Source: Halobacteriales archaeon SW_9_67_25
GTDB taxonomy: Archaea > Halobacteriota > Halobacteria > Halobacteriales > Haloarculaceae
Assembly (NCBI GenBank): GCA_003022745.1
Contig: PXSU01000174.1
Location: 1,973 to 15,887 of the forward strand
DNA: 13,915 nucleotides
Direction of reading: 5' to 3'
Both the position numbers and the translations under genes were made by a program. This document shows, in pieces, positions 6,971-13,370 of the stretch. Every line of letters starts with the position of its first letter. Positions within the stretch are counted from its first letter, which is position 1. Below the pieces are notes generated by a model. The model was given only the letters and a program-made list of their open reading frames with translations, was not told where the DNA came from and did not search any database.

Positions 6971-7930
6971 ATGGACGCGATAGTACTCGCGGGCGGCTAC
7001 GCGACCCGGCTGTGGCCGATCACAAAGCCCCGCCCGAAGATGCTCCTGCCGGTCGGAGAGACGACAGTCATCGACAGAATCCTGTCCTCGCTGGAGGACG
7101 ACGACCGCGTGGAGACGGTGTACGTGAGCACGAACGATGCCTTCGCCGACGACTTCGAGGCCCACATCGCGGAGAAGGGCTACGGGAAGGCACAGCTCTC
7201 CGTCGAGAAGACGACGGCCGAAGACGAGAAGTTCGGCGTGGTTGGCGCGCTCGCCCAACTCGTTGAGCGCGAGGGCGTCGACGACGACCTGTTCGTCATC
7301 GGGGGCGACAATCTCATCGGGTTCGACGTCTCGGAGTTCATCGACTACTACGAGCGCCAGGAAGCGGCGGTGCTGGCGGCCTACGACGTCGGCTCCTACG
7401 GGAAGGCCAAATCCTACGGGCTGGTCGAGTTGGACGGCGAACGGGTGGTCGACTTCCAGGAGAAACCCGACGACCCAGCGAGCACGCTCGCCTCGATTGC
7501 CTGCTACCTGTTTCCCGCCGACTCGGTCCGCTTCGGGGAGTACCTCGCCGGCGAGAACAACCCAGACGAGCCGGGATGGTACGTCGAGTGGCTCCAGTCC
7601 CGGGAGGCAGTTTACGCGTTCACGTTCGATGACACGTGGTTCGACATCGGCACGCCGGCGTCGTACCTGGCGGCCGTCGAGTGGGCGCTGGAGGGCGAGT
7701 CGCTCGTCCACCCCGACGCAACCGTCGAGAACGTCGAACTGGGCGGGACCGTCCACGTGATGGCCGACGCGACAGTGACCGACTCCACCCTCGAACGGAC
7801 ACTCGTCTTTCCCGGGGCCGAGATCAGGGGGTGTGACCTCGACGACTCGATCCTCGGGGAGGGCGTCACGCTGGAGGACCTCGACGTCAGCGGCGCCGTG
7901 ATGATCGAGAACTCCTCCTCGGGGTCCTGA
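6971..7930 (+). CDS. sugar-1-phosphate nucleotidyltransferase with left-handed beta-helix
   Basis: The 319-residue protein has the nucleotidyltransferase signature at its N-terminus, LAGGYATRLWPITKPRPK then MLLPVGETTVIDRIL. It also has the Mg/nucleotide site FVIGGDNLIGFD, a sugar-binding strand (DDTWFDIGTPASYLAAVEWAL) and a C-terminal hexapeptide-repeat region from about residue 240 (HPDATVENVELGGTVHVMAD..., RTLVFPGAEIRGC, DDSILGEGVTL). Such enzymes condense glucose-1-phosphate or a similar sugar phosphate with an NTP, giving NDP-sugar and PPi. ADP, UDP or dTDP specificity is not readable here. Its place between GH15 and a glycogen-synthase-like GT suggests it makes the NDP-glucose donor for alpha-glucan synthesis. 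The start at 6971 matches the conserved N-terminus; the frame is open further upstream but that part is not homologous. Confidence 0.85.
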   Translation: MDAIVLAGGYATRLWPITKPRPKMLLPVGETTVIDRILSSLEDDDRVETVYVSTNDAFADDFEAHIAEKGYGKAQLSVEKTTAEDEKFGVVGALAQLVEREGVDDDLFVIGGDNLIGFDVSEFIDYYERQEAAVLAAYDVGSYGKAKSYGLVELDGERVVDFQEKPDDPASTLASIACYLFPADSVRFGEYLAGENNPDEPGWYVEWLQSREAVYAFTFDDTWFDIGTPASYLAAVEWALEGESLVHPDATVENVELGGTVHVMADATVTDSTLERTLVFPGAEIRGCDLDDSILGEGVTLEDLDVSGAVMIENSSSGS

Positions 7931-7937
7931 CGCCGGT

Positions 7938-7951
7938 CCAGTCCGGACTGG
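7938..7951. promoter_or_regulatory. 14-bp perfect palindrome between nucleotidyltransferase and the next gene
   Basis: CCAGTCCGGACTGG is perfectly self-complementary. It starts 8 nt after the stop at 7930 and ends 36 nt before the ATG at 7988. It could be an operator for the following gene or a loop-less terminator hairpin; no T-tract follows. Confidence 0.3.
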
Positions 7952-7987
7952 CCAACCACTAAGTGTGTCACTCGCCTCGTGTCCGGC

Positions 7988-8359
7988 ATGGCAGACAACC
8001 GACCGACCGGGGACCCCCGGCGCGAGGGCCCCCGCGAGGACGGCGAGGACCCGGTCGAGTTCAGCATGGAGATCGCCGACGACCGGACCGAGATCGTCGT
8101 CTCCGGGGACCGCGACACGGCGGTGGTGGTCCGGTCGGACTCCGGCGAGAAGATCTACCTCCCGCCGGAGGACTTCGACCGGCCACCCGAGGACCGCCGG
8201 ACAGCATACGACAGTCCCTACCGGCCCCGCAGCGGCGCCGAGGACAGCCCATACCGGACACACCCGGACGCGACCTCGGTGACCGGGATGGAACCGACCG
8301 CCACCGGCTACATCGTCGTCCACCCAGAACCGGTCACTGACGTCCGCTTTCTCCGGTGA
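7988..8359 (+). CDS. small acidic conserved haloarchaeal protein of unknown function
   Basis: The 123-residue acidic protein has a disordered start (MADNRPTGDPRREGPRED). A short beta-rich core follows (VEFSMEIADDRTEIVVSG, DTAVVVRSDSGEKIYLPPEDF), then a Pro/Tyr/Ser-rich linker with two DSPYR-like motifs and a C-terminal TGYIVVHPEPVTDVRFLR. I recall haloarchaeal proteins with the same ends under a DUF7510-type name, but cannot verify this. There is no signal peptide, membrane segment or metal motif. A GTG at 7979 is an alternative start; the ATG at 7988 is preferred. The gene follows the nucleotidyltransferase on the same strand and converges on the - strand operon, with 11 bp between stops. 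Confidence 0.72.
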   Translation: MADNRPTGDPRREGPREDGEDPVEFSMEIADDRTEIVVSGDRDTAVVVRSDSGEKIYLPPEDFDRPPEDRRTAYDSPYRPRSGAEDSPYRTHPDATSVTGMEPTATGYIVVHPEPVTDVRFLR

Positions 8360-8370
8360 GCGTGGCCCCC

Positions 8371-8661
8371 TCAGTGCTGTTTCATTCCCCGGTCTTCGAG
8401 CGTCTCGAGGAACGAGAGGATGTGCTCGCGCGCCGCCGCGAGCGGCTCTGAAACGGCCGGATCGCTCGTCTCGGATTCGATGACCCGGAGTTTCGTCTGG
8501 ACGCGGTCGAGCGTGCCGAGTGCCGGTGTCGCCTCGCGGTCGGCGTGTGACTGGAGGTGTGCGGCCAGTTCGGCCAGGCTGTCCCCGGTGGTGCTGTCGG
8601 TAGTCGCCTCGCGTGCGGTCCTGATCGCTTCGACCGCCCGTGTGAGGAGTTCACGTGACAT
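8371..8661 (-). CDS. small helical hypothetical protein, second gene of the GT4 operon
   Basis: This is a 96-residue, all-helical-looking protein (MSRELLTRAVEAIRTAREATTDS..., LAELAAHLQSHADREA, TLDRVQTKLRVIESETSD, AAAREHILSFLETLEDRG). Its pattern of regularly spaced Leu/Ala resembles small haloarchaeal helical-bundle families (DUF7553-like, from memory). There is no catalytic motif. Its ATG lies 2 nt after the stop of the upstream glycosyltransferase, so the two are almost certainly co-transcribed and probably translationally coupled. A regulatory or accessory role in glucan synthesis is possible from context only. Confidence 0.75.
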   Translation of the reverse strand: MSRELLTRAVEAIRTAREATTDSTTGDSLAELAAHLQSHADREATPALGTLDRVQTKLRVIESETSDPAVSEPLAAAREHILSFLETLEDRGMKQH

Positions 8662-8663
8662 AC

Positions 8664-9716
8664 CTACGTCTTGAGCACGTCGTGATAAAAAGCCGCGTGC
8701 TCGTCGGCGACCTCCGCCCAGGTACGCTCCTCGTACTCGATGGGCGTATCGAGCGAGAGCGCGTACTCGATGCCGTCGGCGATGGACTCGGAGTCGGGCG
8801 TGACCTGGATGACGCAGTCTCCGGGGAGCAACTCCGCGACCCCGCTGCGGCAGGCGACGACGCGGGTCCCGACCGAGAGCGCCTCGACGATGGTGAGCCC
8901 GAACGGCTCGGACAGCGAGGGCGAGACGAACAGGTCGGCACTCGCGTAGTAGTCGCCCAGCTCCCCCTGGGCGATGTAGCCGACAAAGCGCACGCTGTCC
9001 CCGAGGCCGAGCAGTTCCACGAACCGCTCGAGCTGGTCGGTGAGGTGGCCCGACCCGCCGAGCACGAGCGTCACGTCGTCGTGGCGGAGCTTCGTGAGCG
9101 CGTACAGCAGGTACGAGAGGCCCTTCTGGTGGGTGTGTCGGCCCACGAAGAGGAGCATCGTCCCGTCGATGCCGAGGTCGGCCTTCACGTCCCTGCCGGT
9201 CGGCTCGACCGAGGAGAAGCCGTTGTAGATGACCGTCGCGTCGGCGTCGTACTCCCGGCGGATGCGCTCGCGCGTGAACTCGCTCACTGCGACGATGTGG
9301 TCCGCGCGGTCGGCGATCCGCTGTTCGGTCCGCACCTCCCGGTCGGGGGGGTTGACGTTCCTGTCCGACGAGAGGGAGTGAAACGACGTGGCCCACGCGA
9401 CGTCGGTCTCCGAGCGGGCCCGCGACCCGGGGTTGTAGCCGAACCAGTCGTTCGTGTGGATGATGTCGGCGTCGGCCGCCAGCTCCGCGAACTCGCCGGC
9501 GAGCCGCCCGATCCGCGTGATGATGTCGCCCGTGCCCGTCGGAACGCCGTGGATACCCGCCCGGTCCTCCGGGGCGTACTCGGCCGGTAACACCAGCTGG
9601 AAATCGACGTCGTCTCTCGACTCGAACTGCTCGAAGAGTTCACCGACGACGATGTCGAGCCCGCCGGTGACGTCGGGGGGGAATCCCCAGCCCAGCATCA
9701 GCACTGTCGGTGGCAT
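8664..9716 (-). CDS. GT4 family glycosyltransferase, glycogen-synthase-like
   Basis: The 350-residue GT-B retaining glycosyltransferase has an N-terminal Gly-rich loop, GWGFPPDVTGGLDIVVGEL (GG at 18-19), like the KxGGLGDV region of glycogen synthases. HTNDWFGYNP (87-96) lies in the acceptor domain. GRHTHQKGLSYLL begins the donor-binding domain, and the E-x7-E motif EPFGLTIVE has E270 and E278. It should transfer glucose from an NDP-glucose to a growing alpha-glucan. The neighbours (nucleotidyltransferase, malQ, amylase, glucoamylase) support this, although other GT4 acceptors cannot be excluded. The start at 9716 is the first ATG before MPPTVLMLGW; an in-frame ATG at 9749 overlaps the TATA-like box and is unlikely. 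It is the first gene of a two-gene operon and is divergent from malQ. Confidence 0.85.
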   Translation of the reverse strand: MPPTVLMLGWGFPPDVTGGLDIVVGELFEQFESRDDVDFQLVLPAEYAPEDRAGIHGVPTGTGDIITRIGRLAGEFAELAADADIIHTNDWFGYNPGSRARSETDVAWATSFHSLSSDRNVNPPDREVRTEQRIADRADHIVAVSEFTRERIRREYDADATVIYNGFSSVEPTGRDVKADLGIDGTMLLFVGRHTHQKGLSYLLYALTKLRHDDVTLVLGGSGHLTDQLERFVELLGLGDSVRFVGYIAQGELGDYYASADLFVSPSLSEPFGLTIVEALSVGTRVVACRSGVAELLPGDCVIQVTPDSESIADGIEYALSLDTPIEYEERTWAEVADEHAAFYHDVLKT

Positions 9717-9744
9717 CTGGTTCCCTGAGACGAGTCGGGCCCCA

Positions 9745-9754
9745 CGCATATAGG
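9745..9754 (-). promoter_or_regulatory. TATA box of the GT4 glycosyltransferase gene
   Basis: Read on the - strand, CCTATATGCG lies about 30-38 nt upstream of the ATG at 9716, giving a transcription start a few nt before the ATG. It lies in the 102-bp divergent spacer shared with malQ, so the two genes may be regulated together. Confidence 0.5.
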
Positions 9755-9790
9755 TTCGTGTCACATCCGGGCGGGTCCACGGCCCCACGT

Positions 9791-9798
9791 TCAAATAC
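9791..9798 (+). promoter_or_regulatory. TATA-like box of malQ
   Basis: TCAAATAC is the only AT-rich octamer before malQ and lies 21-28 nt upstream of the ATG at 9819. This fits a leaderless transcript. Confidence 0.45.
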
Positions 9799-9816
9799 CC
9801 GTCCCGAGAACGGGTA
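9796..9816. promoter_or_regulatory. inverted repeat operator candidate in the malQ promoter
   Basis: TACCCGT and ACGGGTA are perfect 7-bp inverted arms separated by 7 bp. The repeat overlaps the edge of the TATA-like box and ends 2 nt before the start codon, so a protein bound here would block transcription initiation. The half-site form (TAC...GTA) is reminiscent of, but not identical to, the TrmB sugar-regulator motif TACT-N7/8-GAGTA known in Halobacterium. Confidence 0.45.
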
Positions 9817-9818
9817 GT

Positions 9819-11306
9819 ATGCGTTTCGACCGACAGGCTGGCGTCTTCCTCCACCTGACGTCGCTGCCCGGTCCGCACGGCATCGGCGACCTCGGTGCCG
9901 GGGCACGGGCGTTCGTCGACTTCCTGGACCGTGCCGACCAGTCGCTGTGGCAGTTCTGCCCGCTGGGGCCGACCTCGGGTGCCCACGGCGATTCGCCCTA
10001 CCAGTCCTACTCCGCGTTCGCCGGGAATCCGCTGCTCGTCGACCTCAGGGGGCTGGCCGAGCGGGGCTACCTCGACGACGCGGAACTGGACCCGCCCGCC
10101 GGCGTCTCGCCACACGAGGTCCGGTACGACCGCGTCCGCGAGTTCAAGCGCGACCGGCTGGAGCGAGCCCACGAGCGCTTCCGGGCAGACGCGCCGGCAA
10201 CGGAGCGCGAACGCTTCGCGGCATTCCGCGACCGCGAGTCGGACTGGCTGGCGGATTACGCGCTGTTCATGGCGCTGCGAGGGGAGTTCGACGGCGCGTG
10301 GACCGAGTGGCCCGACCCCGTCAGGACGCGCGACCCCGACGCGATCGAACGCTACTGCGAGGAACTGTCCGCGGAGATACGCCACCGGACGTTCGTCCAG
10401 TGGGTGTTCGACGAACAGTGGCACGACCTCGCGTCGTACGCGCGCGAGCGGGGCATCGGTCTCGTCGGCGACCTCCCGATTTACGTCGCGCTCGACTCCG
10501 CGGACGTCTGGGCCGCCCCGGAGGCGTTCGACCTCGACGCCGGGTACCGGCCGAGGGCAGTGGCGGGCGTGCCACCCAACCCGAACGACGACGGCCAGCG
10601 GTGGGGCAACCCGGTCTACGACTGGGAGACGCTGCGCGCCGAGGGCTACGGCTGGTGGCTCGCCCGGTTCGAGCGGCTGTTCGACCTCGTGGACATCGCC
10701 CGTATCGACCACTTCAAGGGGTTCGACGAGTTCTGGGCCATCCCCGCCGGGGCGGACTCGCCGGCGGCCGGCGAGTGGCGCGAGGGGCCCGGCGCGCACT
10801 TCTTCGAGAGCGTGCGCGAACACCTGGGCGAGTTGCCCTTCTTCGTCGAGGACCTCGGATTCCTGGACGAGAGCGTCGTCGCGTTGCGCGACCGGTTTGG
10901 CTTCCCCGGCATGCGGGTCCCGCAGTACGCCGACTGGTGTGAGGAGGGACACATGTACCAGCCGATGCACTTCCCCGAGGGGTCGGTCGGCTACACCTCG
11001 ACACACGACACGGACACCGTAGTGGGCTACTACCGCGACCTCCCGGACCGACAGCGCGAGTGTCTCCACTACAACCTCGGCACCGACGGGACCGACATCC
11101 ACTGGGCGTTCGTCGAGGCGGTGTACAACTCCGAGGCTGTCGCCGCGCTGACGACTGTCCAGGACCTGCTCGGACTGGGTAGCGAGGCGCGGTTCAACGT
11201 CCCGGGGACAGCCACCGGAAACTGGCAGTGGCGGGTGACCCAAGAGGGACTCGATCCGGAGGTGGCCGACCGGCTCCGGCGAATTACCGACCGGACAATC
11301 CGGTGA
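9819..11306 (+). CDS. malQ: 4-alpha-glucanotransferase (amylomaltase), GH77
   Basis: The 495-residue protein has the normal length for bacterial/archaeal amylomaltase. It begins GVFLHLTSLPGPHGIGDLG and continues QFCPLGPTSGAHGDSPYQS, both GH77 hallmarks. The catalytic set is present: nucleophile D297 in ARIDHFKGF, acid/base E344 in FVEDLGFLDES and transition-state Asp D397 in TSTHDTDTVVGYY. The usual Asn of the HDN motif is replaced by Thr here, which I also recall for haloarchaeal members. It transfers alpha-1,4-glucan chains between maltodextrins, so it links breakdown by GH13/GH15 to chain elongation. It is divergent from the glycosyltransferase gene and convergent with the eIF-2B-like gene, with no base between the stops. 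Confidence 0.92.
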   Translation: MRFDRQAGVFLHLTSLPGPHGIGDLGAGARAFVDFLDRADQSLWQFCPLGPTSGAHGDSPYQSYSAFAGNPLLVDLRGLAERGYLDDAELDPPAGVSPHEVRYDRVREFKRDRLERAHERFRADAPATERERFAAFRDRESDWLADYALFMALRGEFDGAWTEWPDPVRTRDPDAIERYCEELSAEIRHRTFVQWVFDEQWHDLASYARERGIGLVGDLPIYVALDSADVWAAPEAFDLDAGYRPRAVAGVPPNPNDDGQRWGNPVYDWETLRAEGYGWWLARFERLFDLVDIARIDHFKGFDEFWAIPAGADSPAAGEWREGPGAHFFESVREHLGELPFFVEDLGFLDESVVALRDRFGFPGMRVPQYADWCEEGHMYQPMHFPEGSVGYTSTHDTDTVVGYYRDLPDRQRECLHYNLGTDGTDIHWAFVEAVYNSEAVAALTTVQDLLGLGSEARFNVPGTATGNWQWRVTQEGLDPEVADRLRRITDRTIR

Positions 11307-12011
11307 TCAGAACCCGATGACGGCGTCCTCTGTGACGACCGAATCGAGCAGACTGGTTGGCGTCGCGTCGTACCCGGGGTTTGCCACCTCGAACCCCTCG
11401 ACCGGTTCGTGCATCATCTCCGAGGCCGGCCGGTAGCTGTTCTGGAAGTCGAAGCCGCTGCCGATGAACTTCGTCGAGGACGCGACAGCAGTCACTGGTA
11501 TGCCCGCGTGTGCGGCCGTCGCGGCAATCGGATAGGTTCCCACGCGGTTGTACACGGTGTCGTCGACCAGGCAGTTCATCCCCACGAAGACGCGGTCACA
11601 CTCCGGGAGGTACTGCCCGGCGGCGCTGTCGACGATGAGCGTTGTCAGCACCACGTCGCCGTCGTCGATCAGCGACGCGGCCCGCTCGGCGGCGCGCTCC
11701 TTGCTCGTCCGGAGTTCCGTGACCACCGACTCGACCGCGTCGCGCAGGTGCTGTTTGGCCTGCTCGACGGTCCCGGCCTCGGCGTCGAGGACCGCCTCGA
11801 CGATGCGTTGCTGTGTCGTGTACAGCGGTGCGTGGGAGCGCTTCGCGCGCTGGAGCGCACGGCTCTGTTGCTCGACCAACCGGTAGAACTCCGAGAGGCT
11901 GTCGCAGTCGTCGTCGGCCAGACTCGCCAGAGCCTCGGCTGCCCTCACCGCGACGACCGAGGAGCTCTGTGTCTGCATCCGATCGATGTCCTCGATGGTC
12001 TCATCGATCAT
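11307..12011 (-). CDS. eIF-2B alpha/beta/delta-like protein, apparently missing an internal block
   Basis: The 234-residue protein has a helical N-domain (1-115) and a Rossmann-like part with CDRVFVGMNCLVDDTVYNRVGTYPIAATAAHAGIPVTAV (138-175), the eIF-2B/MtnA/ribose-1,5-bisphosphate isomerase signature. Family members run about 280 or more residues. After DDGDVVLT (about 123) one expects an HC/HS-type loop, an E-x-RP strand and a helix; instead the frame goes straight to TLIVDSAAGQYL. About 45 residues, including the region of the isomerase catalytic Cys, therefore seem deleted in frame near 11641-11648. The Asp of the GAD motif is Asn here (GMN). The protein is thus unlikely to be an active isomerase. 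The ATG at 12011 is preferred over a GTG at 12032 because a TATA-like box lies 25 nt upstream. It may have been a sugar-phosphate-binding regulator. Confidence 0.75.
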   Translation of the reverse strand: MIDETIEDIDRMQTQSSSVVAVRAAEALASLADDDCDSLSEFYRLVEQQSRALQRAKRSHAPLYTTQQRIVEAVLDAEAGTVEQAKQHLRDAVESVVTELRTSKERAAERAASLIDDGDVVLTTLIVDSAAGQYLPECDRVFVGMNCLVDDTVYNRVGTYPIAATAAHAGIPVTAVASSTKFIGSGFDFQNSYRPASEMMHEPVEGFEVANPGYDATPTSLLDSVVTEDAVIGF

Positions 12012-12030
12012 ACCCAAAGGTGTGAGAGCC

Positions 12031-12040
12031 ACAAGTATGG
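12031..12040 (-). promoter_or_regulatory. TATA-like box of the eIF-2B-like gene
   Basis: On the - strand CCATACTTGT lies 20-29 nt upstream of the ATG at 12011, as expected for a leaderless haloarchaeal transcript. It is weakly AT-rich. Confidence 0.3.
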
Positions 12041-12053
12041 GTGTTCTCCCATC

Positions 12054-12077
12054 ACCGGTCTGTCACCCCCGACCGGT
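12054..12077. repeat. paired ACCGGT sites before the Orc1/Cdc6-type gene
   Basis: ACCGGTC (12054-12060) and GACCGGT (12071-12077) form a perfect 7-bp inverted repeat around a 10-bp spacer containing CCCCC. Because ACCGGT is itself palindromic, ACCGGTCT is also an exact direct repeat with an 18-bp period. A run of seven T follows at 12079-12085. It could be an operator or initiator-binding site for the adjacent gene, or a terminator-like hairpin. It does not match the haloarchaeal ORB consensus I recall. Confidence 0.4.
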
Positions 12078-12078
12078 C

Positions 12079-12107
12079 TTTTTTTATCACTCGGTCGGTA
12101 TCTACCG
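12079..12107 (+). promoter_or_regulatory. promoter of the Orc1/Cdc6-type gene with inverted repeat
   Basis: The T-tract and TTTTATC (12079-12087) form the only AT-rich box before the ATG at 12121, 34-42 nt away. This predicts a start of transcription near 12110 and a leader of about 10 nt. CGGTA-TC-TACCG (12096-12107) is a perfect 5-bp-arm inverted repeat between the box and the predicted start, suited to autoregulation. Confidence 0.4.
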
Positions 12108-12120
12108 TAACAAAAGGTCC

Positions 12121-13293
12121 ATGAACATCGACGCGAGGATACAACGACGCCAGCACCGGGACGGGGAACCGCGACTGATACGGGACTACCAGCCCCTCTC
12201 GCCGGTCGTGCACGTCGACGAGCCCTCGGACCGCGGGCCGGTTCTCGAACGGTTGCTCGACCACCTCGACCCGGCTTTCGACGGGCAGTTGCCCCCAAAC
12301 GCGTACGTCCACGGCGGGGCCGGGACGGGGAAGTCGGCCGTCGTGACAGCGCTGTTTAGCCACCTGCAACGTCTCTCGACGGAGCGGCAGTCGGTAATCC
12401 ACACGAGCACCCGGATCGCATCGCCGACCGCTCCGGGTTTCGTCGTCGTCGACCTCCGGGGCAAGACCAGCCAGTTCGCCTTCTATCACAGCGTCCTCGA
12501 CGCGCTGGTCGACGACCCAGTGCCCGAACACGGCATCAGCACCGGTGAGCTCCACGGGCGCCTCCATGACCTCCTGGGGGAGTCCCGGACGGGGGTCGTC
12601 GTCGCCGTCGACCACGTCGACGAATCCGGGAGCGTCGATGTCGCGGAACTGGTCGACCTGTTCGCCGGGCTCCCGAACAACGCCAGCTGGCTCGCCGTGG
12701 GCCGGACCGACCCCGCCGAGATCGCACTGACGGAGTACACGGCGGTGTCTATCGGGGTCGAACCCTACCGGCGACAGACGCTGGTCGACGTGCTGATGGC
12801 CCGCGCCTCCGAGGGACTAGCCCGGCAGGCGCTGGACCACGAACTGGTCCGCCGGATCGCCCGGTGGGCTGACGGGAACGCACACGACGCGTTGCTGGCG
12901 CTGTTCGTCGCCGCCGACCGCGCCGATCGGGCCGAACGGACCCAACTGCTCCCGGCGGACATCGAGGCGGCCATCGAGGAGATTCCCCGGCCCCCGGTCT
13001 CGCTAGGACGGGTCCTCGCGCTCCCGGCAAACAAACAGCTCGTCCTCCGGGAACTCGTCGACATCGACGAGACCCAGCGGGCGTCGGTCACCGCAACGAC
13101 GGAGGCGATCAGCTCCGGGCCGGTCGACCTCTCGCCGGGGACTGTCAAGCGGTTCCTCTACGAGATGGCCGAGTTCGGCATCGTCGAGCGCGTCCGGGCC
13201 GAGACGCGAAACGGGAAGGGTCGCCCGCCGAGCCGCGTCGAGTTGTGCTTTCCCCCGACGGCCTTTCGCCGGCTGTACGACCTCCGGCAGTGA
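12121..13293 (+). CDS. Orc1/Cdc6-like AAA+ ATPase (divergent)
   Basis: The 390-residue protein has RDYQPLSPVVHVDEPSDR near the start, then Walker A YVHGGAGTGKS (K71, S72), Walker B GVVVAVDHVDES (D164, H165) and a sensor-1-like strand ending AVGRTDP. A lid region follows, and a C-terminal winged-helix domain spans about residues 300-390 (LPANKQLVLRELVDID ... TVKRFLYEMAEFGIV). This order is that of archaeal origin-recognition proteins. The Walker B Glu that usually follows the Asp is His here, with a D-E pair three residues later, so ATP hydrolysis may be weak. Haloarchaea encode many Orc paralogs, most of them not needed for replication. The start at 12121 begins the conserved MNIDARIQRRQHRD. 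Whether an origin is adjacent cannot be decided from this sequence. Confidence 0.8.
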   Translation: MNIDARIQRRQHRDGEPRLIRDYQPLSPVVHVDEPSDRGPVLERLLDHLDPAFDGQLPPNAYVHGGAGTGKSAVVTALFSHLQRLSTERQSVIHTSTRIASPTAPGFVVVDLRGKTSQFAFYHSVLDALVDDPVPEHGISTGELHGRLHDLLGESRTGVVVAVDHVDESGSVDVAELVDLFAGLPNNASWLAVGRTDPAEIALTEYTAVSIGVEPYRRQTLVDVLMARASEGLARQALDHELVRRIARWADGNAHDALLALFVAADRADRAERTQLLPADIEAAIEEIPRPPVSLGRVLALPANKQLVLRELVDIDETQRASVTATTEAISSGPVDLSPGTVKRFLYEMAEFGIVERVRAETRNGKGRPPSRVELCFPPTAFRRLYDLRQ

Positions 13294-13339
13294 CTGTGGC
13301 TGGCCGTCGCCAAAACGACGAAATTCGACACAATGAGAA

Positions 13340-13349
13340 GAATTATCGG
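13340..13349 (+). promoter_or_regulatory. TATA-like box between the Orc-like and GNAT genes
   Basis: GAATTATCGG sits in an AT-rich patch 22-31 nt upstream of an ATG at 13371. It may drive the 19-codon ORF there and/or the GNAT gene with a leader of about 90 nt. Confidence 0.35.
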
Positions 13350-13370
13350 TGTTGCAGCACGTACGTCCGC

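Noticed and set aside
6802..7944. 12-nt direct repeat CCGGTCCAGTCC after two successive stop codons (6802-6813 and 7933-7944)
   Set aside because: In a GC-rich 14-kb window several identical 12-mers are expected by chance. No third copy or structure supports a recombination or processing site.
6725..8323. 532-codon - strand frame over the nucleotidyltransferase and the 123-residue gene
   Set aside because: It is the antisense shadow of two well supported + genes and shows no recognisable domain.
9717..11243. Extension of the glycosyltransferase frame upstream, antisense to malQ
   Set aside because: The frame is open only because of GC bias. Conserved GT4 sequence starts at 9716 and malQ is certain on the other strand.
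12054..12087. Intrinsic terminator (GC stem then T7) on the + strand
   Set aside because: The nearest upstream + gene is malQ, ending 750 bp earlier. The T-tract is better explained as the TATA-like box of the Orc-type gene.
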